Below are positions 33,999 through 41,381 of a DNA stretch of 64,000 nucleotides, one piece after another. This stretch comes from Streptomyces sp. NBC_01439 (GTDB taxonomy: Bacteria > Actinomycetota > Actinomycetes > Streptomycetales > Streptomycetaceae). How positions within the stretch are numbered: position 1 is the first letter of the stretch; each line of letters starts with the position of its first letter. Both the position numbers and the translations under genes were made by a program. Location of the stretch: NCBI RefSeq assembly GCF_036227605.1, contig NZ_CP109487.1, positions 5,495,001 through 5,559,000 on the forward strand, written 5' to 3'. The notes beneath the pieces were generated by a model. The model saw only the letters and a list, made by a program, of their open reading frames with translations. It searched no databases and was not told where the DNA came from.

Positions 33999-35333
33999 AT
34001 GGCACTCCCGCATACTTCCGGCGCGCCCCGGCGCGCTCGGCTGTGGGCCCTGCTGGCGGTGGCCTGTGCGGTGCTCGCCGCGCTGACGCTGCTGGCCGAG
34101 GGCATCGTCGGGGGACTGCTCGTCCTCGTCGTCGGGGTGGCCGGGGCGGCTCTCACGGCCATGGGGACCTGGTGGGTGGTGTCTCATCGCGGGGCGGTGC
34201 GGTTCGTGGGGACCCTGTTGGTGGTGGGCGCGCCCGTGGCCATCCTGCTCATCTACGCGCACGCGGACCTGTGGCCCATCGCGCTGTTGGCCATCGCCCT
34301 GTGGGCGGCCGCCGTGGCCTGTGCGCGGACCGGGCTGCGCGCCGCGCGCCGGCCCGACGGCATGCGGGCCGTCGCGCGCGCCGCCCCCCGCAACCCGGTG
34401 CTGATCATGAACCCGAAGTCCGGCGGCGGGAAGGTCGGCCGCTTCGGCCTGGTCGAGAAGGGAGAGGCGCTCGGCGCCCGCGTGGTGGTGCTCGACCCGG
34501 CGGTCGTGACGGACGTCGCCGCCCTCGCCCGGCAGGCGGTGGCCGACGGGGCGGACCTGCTCGGGGTGGCGGGCGGCGACGGCACCCAGGCCCGGGTGGC
34601 CGAGGTGGCGGCCGAACACGACCTGCCGTTCCTCGTGATTTCCGCGGGCACCCGGAACCACTTCGCCATGGACCTCGGGCTGGACCGCGAGGACCCGGCC
34701 CGGTGCTTGGACGCGCTCGCCGACGGGGAGGAGCTCAGGGTCGACCTGGGGGTCGTGGGCGGCCAGGCCTTCGTCAACACGGCCTCGTTCGGCGTCTACG
34801 CGGAGATCGTGCAGCGGCCGGAGTACCGGGACGCCAAGGCGGATTCGGCACTGGCCGCAATGCCCGACCTGCTCATGGGATACGCCGGCACCACGCTCGA
34901 CGCGGTGACCGACGAGAAACGGCTGGAGTCGCAGCAGGCGCTGCTCGTCAGCAACAACCCGTACACGTCCTCCGAGCCGATGGGCGCCCGCAGGTCCCGC
35001 CTCGACCGCGGGGAGCTGGGCGTCCTCGGCATCCGGGTGAACAGCGCGGCCCAGGCGGCCGAGGTCGCGCTGCGCGGTGCGCGGGCGGCGGGCCTGCACG
35101 TGCTCACCTCCCGCCAGGTCGTCGTCCGCTCGGCCGCGGAACGCATCGCCGTCGCCGTGGACGGCGAGGCGTTGACCATGCCCACACCCGTGACCTGCTC
35201 CATCCGTCCGGGCGCCCTGCGCGTCCTGGTGCCCAGGGTCCGCCCGGGGGCCCCGCCGACCGCGCCGCCCATGCAGTGGAGCGCGGTCCTCGCCCTGGCC
35301 TTCAACCGGCCGGTGGCGGGCCAGGGCGACTGA
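33999..35333 (+). CDS. Diacylglycerol kinase-like lipid kinase with membrane segments
   Basis: About 444 residues. Four hydrophobic segments fill residues 12-115. From about 130 the DAGK catalytic domain starts with VLIMNPKSGGGKVGRF; VAGGDGTQARVAEVA carries the GGDGT nucleotide-binding motif and FLVISAGTRNHFAMDLGLD follows. Family members phosphorylate lipids at the membrane. The upstream frame is open to 33657, but ATG 33999 fits the domain start and has GAGG upstream. The gene is followed by 14-bp tandem repeats. Confidence 0.85.
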   Translation: MALPHTSGAPRRARLWALLAVACAVLAALTLLAEGIVGGLLVLVVGVAGAALTAMGTWWVVSHRGAVRFVGTLLVVGAPVAILLIYAHADLWPIALLAIALWAAAVACARTGLRAARRPDGMRAVARAAPRNPVLIMNPKSGGGKVGRFGLVEKGEALGARVVVLDPAVVTDVAALARQAVADGADLLGVAGGDGTQARVAEVAAEHDLPFLVISAGTRNHFAMDLGLDREDPARCLDALADGEELRVDLGVVGGQAFVNTASFGVYAEIVQRPEYRDAKADSALAAMPDLLMGYAGTTLDAVTDEKRLESQQALLVSNNPYTSSEPMGARRSRLDRGELGVLGIRVNSAAQAAEVALRGARAAGLHVLTSRQVVVRSAAERIAVAVDGEALTMPTPVTCSIRPGALRVLVPRVRPGAPPTAPPMQWSAVLALAFNRPVAGQGD

Positions 35334-35335
35334 AG

Positions 35336-35405
35336 CCCGCGATGCCCGGCCCGCGATGCCCGGCCCGCGATGCCCGGCCCGCGATGCCCGGCCCGGGATG
35401 CCCGA
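35336..35405. repeat. Five tandem 14-bp units after the lipid kinase gene
   Basis: Four perfect CCCGCGATGCCCGG units (35336-35391) are followed by one with two changes (35392-35405). They start three bases after the stop codon of the kinase gene. Confidence 0.9.
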
Positions 35406-35463
35406 CCTCCGGTGCGGCCGCACAATGAGCCGTACCCGTGTTCGCAGCGGATTGGAGACGTCC

Positions 35464-35706
35464 GTGAAGGACCTCAAGTTTGAGCAGAAGAGCTCCCTTT
35501 CCCGCCTCGAGGTCGCCGACCAGCTCTCCGCACTCGCGGAGGCGCTGCGCCACGGCGGCAATGCCGAACTGGAACTCGGCCCCGGGAAGATGAGCCTGCG
35601 CGTCCCCGACGAGCTCCGCACCGAGATCGAGGTCGAGATCGGCGACGGGGAGATCGAGATGGAGATCGAACTCAAGTGGCCCACCGCGCAGGCCGGGGCC
35701 GCGTGA
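35464..35706 (+). CDS. Amphi-Trp domain protein
   Basis: An 80-residue protein. DLKFEQKSSLSRLEVADQL, ALAEALRHGG and a C-terminal EIEMEIELKW with the terminal Trp match the amphi-Trp family, whose role is unknown. GTG 35464 has GGAG upstream; an ATG at 35425 is possible but lacks an SD. Its stop overlaps the next gene's start (GTGA), so the two are coupled. Confidence 0.85.
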   Translation: MKDLKFEQKSSLSRLEVADQLSALAEALRHGGNAELELGPGKMSLRVPDELRTEIEVEIGDGEIEMEIELKWPTAQAGAA

Positions 35707-36311
35707 CAGCGCACCCGGAAGGCGGCCCCCCGGAAGGCGGCGGTCCCCCGGAGGGCGGCGGCCCCCCGGAAGGCGGCGGTCCCCCGGAGGGCGGCGGTCC
35801 CCCGGAGGGCGGCCCGCCGGAGGGCGGCCCCCCGGAGTGGGAGGTGGGCCGCGAGGACTACACCGGCGCCGTCTACGGCTCCCTGCTCGCCGCCTCCGTG
35901 GTGGTCGGCGCCGGGACCCTCGGCAAGTACCCGAGGCTGGAACTCGTCGCGCTGCTCCTCGGTACCGGGGTGGTGTTCTGGGCCGCGCACGTCTTCTCCC
36001 GACTCTTCGGGGCCCGCATGGTGAACCGGCTGAGCTGGGACGTGGTCCGCAGTACGTCCAAGGAGGAGCGTCCGATCATCAAGGCGGCCGTCCCCCCGGC
36101 CGTCGCCGCGGGCATCGCGCCGCTGTTCGGCCTGGGCGCCACGGGCATCGCCTGGCTGGCGCTCGCGGTCGCCCTGATCGGACAGGTCGGCTGGGCCACC
36201 GTGGCCGCCAGCCGCGCCGGAGCCTCACGCCGGCTGATGGCCCTGGCCGGTGTGATCAACCTGTTCCTCGGGCTGCTCATCGTGCTGCTCAAGGTCGCCC
36301 TCGCCCACTGA
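35703..36311 (+). CDS. Membrane protein with Pro-Glu-Gly repeat tail
   Basis: A 202-residue protein starting at GTG 35703, which overlaps the amphi-Trp stop. Residues 5-42 are repeats of PPEGGG. After WEVGREDYTGAVYGSLLAASVVVG come four to five hydrophobic segments. The function is unknown; coupling with the amphi-Trp protein suggests a shared role. The repeat DNA makes the tail prone to length change. Confidence 0.72.
   Translation: MTAHPEGGPPEGGGPPEGGGPPEGGGPPEGGGPPEGGPPEGGPPEWEVGREDYTGAVYGSLLAASVVVGAGTLGKYPRLELVALLLGTGVVFWAAHVFSRLFGARMVNRLSWDVVRSTSKEERPIIKAAVPPAVAAGIAPLFGLGATGIAWLALAVALIGQVGWATVAASRAGASRRLMALAGVINLFLGLLIVLLKVALAH
35719..35838. repeat. 18-bp tandem repeats encoding PPEGGG
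   Basis: Six to seven near-identical units of GGCGGCGGTCCCCCGGAG type lie within the membrane-protein gene. Confidence 0.8.
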
Positions 36312-36356
36312 AACCGCGGCCCCGGTCCCCAGTAGCGGCCCCCGGCCGCTCCCCGG

Positions 36357-37703
36357 CTACTTCCCCCCGTACTCCGCCAGCGCCGCGCGCAGCCGGTCGA
36401 CGCCCTCGGCGATCTCGGCCGGCGCGTGCGTCGTGAAGTTCAGGCGCAGGGTGCGGGGGTCCGGCGCGGTGGCGTAGAAGGGGGCGCCCGGGACGAAGGC
36501 GACGCCGTGGGCGACGGCCGTCCCGAGGAGGTCCGTCGCGTCGTGGCCCTCCGGCAGGCGGGCCCAGAGGAACATGCCGCCCGCGGGCAGGTTCCACTCG
36601 CAGTCGGCCGGCAGGCTCCGGCTCAGGGCGCTCTGCAGGGCGTCGCGGCGCGCACGGTAGGCCGTCCGGACCGTGGATATGTGCGCGTCGAGGTCCACCG
36701 CCGCGAGGTAGTGCACCGCGGCCAGCTGGTCCACCGTGGAGGTGTGGAGGTCCGCCGCCTGCTTCGCGACGACCGCGGCCCGCCGCAGCGCCACCGGGGC
36801 CCGGAGCCAGCCCAGCCGCAGCCCGGGGGCCATGACCTTCGAGAAGCTGCCGAGCAGGGCCGTACGGTCTTCCGCCCCCGGGTGCGCGGCGAGCCACGGG
36901 ACGGCGCAGCCCTCGTAGCGGAGTTCCCCGTACGGGTCGTCCTCCACCAGCCACAGTCCGAGCCGGGCCGCGGTCTCCGCGACCGCCGCCCGGCGGGCGG
37001 CCGGGAGGGTGCGTCCCGTCGGGTTCTGGAAGGTGGGGACGGTGTACAGCAGCTTCGGCCGTTCGCGCGCCACGATCTCCGCCAGCGCGTCCGGGAGGAT
37101 GCCTTCCGCGTCGCAGGGCACGGCCACCACCCGCGCCCCCGCCAGGCCGAAGCACTGGAGGGCCGCGAGGTAGGTGGGGTTCTCGACCAGCACTACGTCG
37201 CCGGGTTCGATCAGGGTGGCGGTGATGAGGGTCAGGGCCTGCTGGGAGCCCGAGGTGATGAGTACGTCGTCCGGGCCGGTCGGCAGCCCCCGCGCGGTCG
37301 CCCGGGCGGCGACGGCCTCGCGGAGCTCCGGGGCGCCCTCGGTGGTCGAGTACTGGAGCGCGCGCCGCGCGGACACCGCGAAGGCGGCGTCGTACGCGGC
37401 CCGCAGGCCCTCGGTGTCGAAGAGCTCGGGCGCGGGCAGGCCACCAGCGAGGGAGATGATCCCGGGGCGTTCGGTGAGCGCGAGGATCTCGCGTACGGGG
37501 GACCCCTCCGCGGAGGCGGCGCGGGCGGCGAACGCGGGCGGCGCCGCGGCGGCGGCCACGGCAGCGGGTGCGCTCGCGGGCCCGGTCGTAGGCCCGGTCG
37601 TAGGCACGGAGGCAGGCACGGTCGCAGGCACGGTCGCAGGCACGGGCAGCTCCTTCAGGAGGCGGGTGCGCGCATCGTAGCGAGGGAAAGTTGTAGACGG
37701 CAT
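36357..37703 (-). CDS. PLP-dependent class I/II aminotransferase (2-aminoadipate/aromatic type)
   Basis: A 448-residue protein. Residues 20-65 are a low-complexity Ala/Pro/Thr/Val stretch (VPATVPASVPTTGP) made by short DNA repeats. The fold-type I catalytic part begins near 70 (ISLAGGLPAPELF), with YSTTEGAPELREAVAAR, the VVLVENPTYLAAL segment, and the PLP Lys in LLGSFSKVMAPGLRLGW. It resembles the aminotransferase half of MocR regulators, but has no HTH. There is no SD at ATG 37703. It is divergent from the 37783 gene across a shared palindrome. Confidence 0.88.
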   Translation of the reverse strand: MPSTTFPRYDARTRLLKELPVPATVPATVPASVPTTGPTTGPASAPAAVAAAAAPPAFAARAASAEGSPVREILALTERPGIISLAGGLPAPELFDTEGLRAAYDAAFAVSARRALQYSTTEGAPELREAVAARATARGLPTGPDDVLITSGSQQALTLITATLIEPGDVVLVENPTYLAALQCFGLAGARVVAVPCDAEGILPDALAEIVARERPKLLYTVPTFQNPTGRTLPAARRAAVAETAARLGLWLVEDDPYGELRYEGCAVPWLAAHPGAEDRTALLGSFSKVMAPGLRLGWLRAPVALRRAAVVAKQAADLHTSTVDQLAAVHYLAAVDLDAHISTVRTAYRARRDALQSALSRSLPADCEWNLPAGGMFLWARLPEGHDATDLLGTAVAHGVAFVPGAPFYATAPDPRTLRLNFTTHAPAEIAEGVDRLRAALAEYGGK

Positions 37704-37752
37704 CTATGTATCAGGTGATGGACGGGCCGCCGGAGGCGTCCGCCCCCTCCCC

Positions 37753-37771
37753 ATCTGATGCTGTATCAGAT
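37753..37771. promoter_or_regulatory. Palindrome ATCTGAT-N5-ATCAGAT
   Basis: Perfect seven-base arms lie between the aminotransferase and the divergent 37783 gene. TGTATCAG recurs near 37707. It is a probable operator of a GntR- or TetR-type regulator that is not in the window. Confidence 0.55.
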
Positions 37772-37782
37772 AGACCGGTTCC

Positions 37783-38640
37783 ATGACGACAGGAGAGCAG
37801 GACCCGCAGCAGGACACCCGCGTCGAGGACTACGCCGAGCTCGCGGCCGTCGGCCCCTACGGCGTCCGCCCCGGGCATGCGCTGATCACCATGGTGGAGC
37901 CGCACCCGGGCCACGAGTACGCGTACAACCGCTGGTACGAGGACGACCACTACTACGCCGGTGCCATGGCCATGCCCTGGATGTACGCGGGCCGCCGCTG
38001 GGTGGCCACCCGCGAGCTACAGGAGCTGCGCTACCCGGAGAAGTCGGCCGTCGCCCAGCCCGTCACGGCCGGCTGCTACATATCGACGTACTGGGTCACC
38101 CGGGGGCGTTACGACGAGCACATGAAGTGGACGGTGGGCATCAACAAGCGCCTGAACCGCGACGGTCGGGTCTACCAGGACCGCACCCACGTCTTCACGT
38201 CCTTCCAGGACCACGCGGTCACCGTCTACCGCGACGGCGCCGCCGGCCCGCGGGACTTCCATGCCCTGGACCACCCGTACGAGGGTCTCGTCGTCCAGGT
38301 CGTCGACGCAGACGGGCCCGAGCAGCGGGCCGAGTTGCTGGAGTGGCTGCGCTCGCGCGCCCTGCCGAAGCGGCTGCACGGAGGTCCGGCCGCGATGGTG
38401 ACGGTCTTCCGGCCCACGCCGCTGCCGGGCGACCGGATGACGTACGTCAAACAGGTGGAGGGGGTCGACACCCGCCTCACGCTGCTGTGGTTCCTCCAGG
38501 AGGACCCCCGGACCTGCTGGGACCGCTTCCGAGGGCTGGACGCGGAGGTCGCGGAGGCGGGGCTGGGGCGGGTGGAGTTGGTGGCGCCGTTCATTCCGAC
38601 GGTGCCGGGGACCGACCGTTACGTCGATCAGCTGCGCTGA
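37783..38640 (+). CDS. Hypothetical protein with possible EthD-like alpha/beta-barrel halves
   Basis: A 285-residue soluble protein. GHEYAYNRWYEDDHYYAGAMAMPWMYAGRR-type sequence and the later CWDRFRGLDAEV resemble dimeric ferredoxin-like barrels (EthD, NIPSNAP), perhaps two tandem halves; this is inference. His, Trp and Tyr are abundant. There is no clear SD before ATG 37783. It probably shares control with the divergent aminotransferase. Confidence 0.6.
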   Translation: MTTGEQDPQQDTRVEDYAELAAVGPYGVRPGHALITMVEPHPGHEYAYNRWYEDDHYYAGAMAMPWMYAGRRWVATRELQELRYPEKSAVAQPVTAGCYISTYWVTRGRYDEHMKWTVGINKRLNRDGRVYQDRTHVFTSFQDHAVTVYRDGAAGPRDFHALDHPYEGLVVQVVDADGPEQRAELLEWLRSRALPKRLHGGPAAMVTVFRPTPLPGDRMTYVKQVEGVDTRLTLLWFLQEDPRTCWDRFRGLDAEVAEAGLGRVELVAPFIPTVPGTDRYVDQLR

Positions 38641-38664
38641 GCGGGTCGCCGGCCCCCCGGGCAC

Positions 38665-38682
38665 GGCCGAGCCCCCTCGGCC
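38665..38682 (+). terminator. Short hairpin after the 37783 gene
   Basis: GGCCGAG pairs with CTCGGCC across a CCCC loop. The following stretch to 38850 has short GTGCAG-type repeats and no credible gene. Confidence 0.55.
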
Positions 38683-38854
38683 AAGACGGCGGGTCGGTCG
38701 AGAGGGCTCCAGTCAGTGGTGCAGGTCGTGCAGGTGATGCAGGTGATGTAAGTGGCGCAGGTGTTGCGGGTGGTGCAGCAGACGGGCCCGCTGGTGCTGG
38801 ACGCGGGGGTCGAACGGCAGTGAAAGCGCGGGCGGTTGGGACGCGCCGTGATGT

Positions 38855-39064
38855 TCAGGCGAGGCGTCCCAGCCGGCCCTCGGTGACGTCGGCGACGAAC
38901 GAGGTCCAGGAGTCGGGGGCGAAGGTGAGGGACGGTCCGTCCTGCGCCTTCGAGTCGCGGACGGCGATGGCCTCCATGACAGGGGACTTGACCTCGACGC
39001 AGGCGCCGTTGGCGGAGTAGGAGGACTTGATCCAGTTGGTCGTGGCGCCCTGGCGAATAGCCAT
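38855..39064 (-). CDS. DUF397 small regulatory protein
   Basis: A 69-residue protein starting at ATG 39064 with GGAGAG six bases upstream. NWIKSSYSANGACVEVKSP and AVRDSKAQDGP are the DUF397 signature. Longer in-frame upstream sequence lacks an SD. It is the second DUF397 gene of the window and lies downstream of the XRE gene at 39285-40169. Confidence 0.88.
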   Translation of the reverse strand: MAIRQGATTNWIKSSYSANGACVEVKSPVMEAIAVRDSKAQDGPSLTFAPDSWTSFVADVTEGRLGRLA

Positions 39065-39157
39065 GTTTCTCTCCGGTGAGCGAGTAGTTCCGGTGGTTCC
39101 GGTGTCCTGTCGGCCAATCTTCCGGCTGACCTGATCGACGCTACCGGCAGCTCCTGA

Positions 39158-39180
39158 CGGGTGAAGCGAGCATTCACCCG
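39158..39180. promoter_or_regulatory. Inverted repeat CGGGTGAA-N7-TTCACCCG
   Basis: Perfect eight-base arms lie 94 bases before the DUF397 start. A probable operator of the neighbouring XRE regulator; its arms differ from those at 21729-21757. Confidence 0.55.
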
Positions 39181-39284
39181 ACCGGGTGGCATATTCCATT
39201 CAAGCCTTCTGTGGCTGGGGAGTGACGGTGTACGGTGCCGACCCACCTGCCAAGCGCACGGTGGATATCGTCCGCATCCAGCCC

Positions 39285-40169
39285 CTACGCGCCCTTGTCG
39301 GCATATTCGTTGATGATTCCCGAGATGAAGTCGCGGGTCTGGTCGACATTGAGCGCCTGCGCGCGCAGGTGTTCGTACATCACGCTGTACTTCTGGACGT
39401 CGTTGGCCTTCTCCAGGTACAGGTCGCTCGTCACGCCCTCGATGTAGACAACGGTCGAGTCGGACGCGTCCGGGAACTCCAGGATCGCGTACTGGCCGTT
39501 CACGCCGGGGTGCGCGCCCAGCTCGAAGGGCATCACCTGCACCGTGACGTGGGGCTGCTCCGACTGCTCTATCAAGTATTCGAGCTGTCGGATCATCAGC
39601 TGGGCGTCGCCCACGCGCCGGCGCAGCGCGGCCTCGTCGATCACCGCCCACAGGCGCAGCGGACCGAGGTCCGGGTTGTTGTTGTCCGTATCGGAGAGCC
39701 GCTTCTGGCGGTGCATCCGGACCTGGACGCGCTTGTCGACGTCGGCCGGGGCCGTCTCCGGCCACGCGCCGCGGACGAGGGACTGGGCGTACTCCGTCGT
39801 CTGGAGCAGCCCCGGGATCACCAAGGGCTCGTACGTGCGAAGGCTGGCCGCGTCCGTCTCCAGGCCGATGTAGACGCTGTACGGGATGTCGCCGAAGGCG
39901 TGCCACCAGCCCTGCTGGCGGGAATCCTTGGCCATCTGCATGAGCGAGTCGATGAGGCGGCGGTCCTCGACCTCGTAGACGTCGCACAGGTCGCGGACGT
40001 CGCGCTGACTGATGGAGCGGCGGCCGTTCTCCAGTCGGCTGATCTTCGACTGGGAGACGAGGAGGCGCTCGGCGACCTGTTCGGCCGTCATGCCCTTGTC
40101 CTCGCGGAGCTTGCGCAACTCCATGCCCAGTCGGCGGCGTCGGACGGTGGGATTGACATTGGACGCCAC
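39285..40169 (-). CDS. XRE-family regulator with DUF5753
   Basis: A 294-residue protein. The HTH (MELRKLREDKGMTAEQVAERL, then SKISRLENGRRSIS) lies at residues 15-55. The DUF5753 domain follows with LRTYEPLVIPGLLQTTEYAQ, VRMHRQKRL and GQYAILEFPDASDSTVVYIEG. It pairs with the DUF397 gene downstream, but here a 220-base gap with its own palindrome separates the two, unlike the GTGA-coupled pair at 20.8 kb. Confidence 0.9.
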   Translation of the reverse strand: MASNVNPTVRRRRLGMELRKLREDKGMTAEQVAERLLVSQSKISRLENGRRSISQRDVRDLCDVYEVEDRRLIDSLMQMAKDSRQQGWWHAFGDIPYSVYIGLETDAASLRTYEPLVIPGLLQTTEYAQSLVRGAWPETAPADVDKRVQVRMHRQKRLSDTDNNNPDLGPLRLWAVIDEAALRRRVGDAQLMIRQLEYLIEQSEQPHVTVQVMPFELGAHPGVNGQYAILEFPDASDSTVVYIEGVTSDLYLEKANDVQKYSVMYEHLRAQALNVDQTRDFISGIINEYADKGA

Positions 40170-40285
40170 GTGAACGGCACCTCCGCCTTCTTCTGTCGTT
40201 GCAGCTGTCTCTCTGCGTATCTGGTGTTTAGCAGACTGCCACCGAAGCGGGCGGCGCCGCTGGGGAACGGTCCGGAAAACACAGA

Positions 40286-40331
40286 CGCGCGGGGTGGCGG
40301 GGTCGGCGAACCGGCCCCGCCACCCCGCGCG
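40286..40331 (-). terminator. Strong terminator of the GPP34 gene
   Basis: A perfect 17-bp stem (40286-40302 with 40315-40331) and a 12-base loop lie downstream of the GPP34 stop on the minus strand. The DNA between it and the stop (40390-40450) consists of short GCGGTGAA and CGGGTGGAT repeats. Confidence 0.85.
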
Positions 40332-40460
40332 CTGGCGGCTCCCGAACCGACCGGGTCCTCGCGGACGTCGGTCTGGGCGGTGGCGTTGCGATGGTGGTGC
40401 GGTGAAGCGGTGAAGCGGTGGAACGGGTGATCGGGTGGATCGGGGGTGGGTCGGGGTGGA

Positions 40461-41195
40461 TCAGTGCGCGGCCGCGCGGGCCATCGCGCCCGTCCGGCGC
40501 GGCTGCAGCGGAACGCTGCTCGCCGTGACCCGGGCCGGCGGTGCGGGTGCGCGGTCACGGCGTGGCTGTGCGGCCACACCGTTCTGGACGTCCATCACGG
40601 CGTGCGCCACGAGTCCGCCCATCGGGTCGTGCCGGATCAGGTCCCGCAGTCGGGACCTGGACGACCGACCCTCGTTGCCGGGGTACAGGTGCTTGCCGAG
40701 TCCGACCGCGTGGGCCAGTGCGGCGAGCGCCGCGGTCCGCGGGTCCGGCGGTACGCCGGTGCGGATCGCACTGTCGAGCCGGGCTCGGATCTCCCGGCTG
40801 ATCTCCGTGTCCGTCGCCTGGTAGCGAGTCGTCGGAAGCACTCCGCACATCTGTCCCGCCACGGCATGGACCATGCCGCAGCGCTCCAGATGGGCGAGGT
40901 AAATCTGGCGGAGCCCCAGTCGGGGTCCACCGATCCAGTGGACGGCCCGTACCGGACTGCCGCGCCTGCGCAGCAGTTCCAGTGCGGAGTCCAGAGTCGG
41001 ATCTCCTGTCGGCCGTGGCATCACCACGGCGATACGATCCCCATCAGGGGCTATCCGTCCTGCCAGAGCCAGCTCCACTAGCTGTGCCCCGGCCAGGCCG
41101 AGGTCGAGCGACTGCGGCTGCGCCGTGGTACCCGTGGCCGGGTCCAAGGCGAGCAGCAGAAGCTCCTCCGGAATTGTTCTGCGGCTCCTGCCCAT
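40461..41195 (-). CDS. GPP34 (GOLPH3/Vps74-like) family protein
   Basis: A 244-residue protein. IPEELLLLALDPATG at the N-terminus, LAGAQLVELALAGRI, and YLAHLERCGMVHAV in mid-protein are typical of bacterial GPP34 proteins, relatives of the eukaryotic PI4P-binding Golgi phosphoprotein. In Streptomyces several paralogues occur, with unknown roles. The C-terminal 40 residues are Arg/Ala-rich and disordered. It is divergent from the carboxypeptidase gene. Confidence 0.88.
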   Translation of the reverse strand: MGRSRRTIPEELLLLALDPATGTTAQPQSLDLGLAGAQLVELALAGRIAPDGDRIAVVMPRPTGDPTLDSALELLRRRGSPVRAVHWIGGPRLGLRQIYLAHLERCGMVHAVAGQMCGVLPTTRYQATDTEISREIRARLDSAIRTGVPPDPRTAALAALAHAVGLGKHLYPGNEGRSSRSRLRDLIRHDPMGGLVAHAVMDVQNGVAAQPRRDRAPAPPARVTASSVPLQPRRTGAMARAAAH

Positions 41196-41381
41196 CCATG
41201 CCTCCCCGCGTGGATGAGTGACAGGGTGACGCCTCTCACATTCATCTGTCGAGAGCGCGTGGTCGCTTTGTGGGGGAACCCGCAGCTATGTCGTTCTCGT
41301 CTAGCACGGGGGCGATGCTCCCGAGACGGGACACTGTTAGACATTCGGACAGCCGGACGTGGCGGCGATGGAGGAGGAACG

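Noticed and set aside
38713..38850. A His-rich peptide encoded by GTGCAG-type repeats
   Set aside because: It has no SD and arises from short-period repeats downstream of the 38640 stop; an intergenic low-complexity stretch is simpler.
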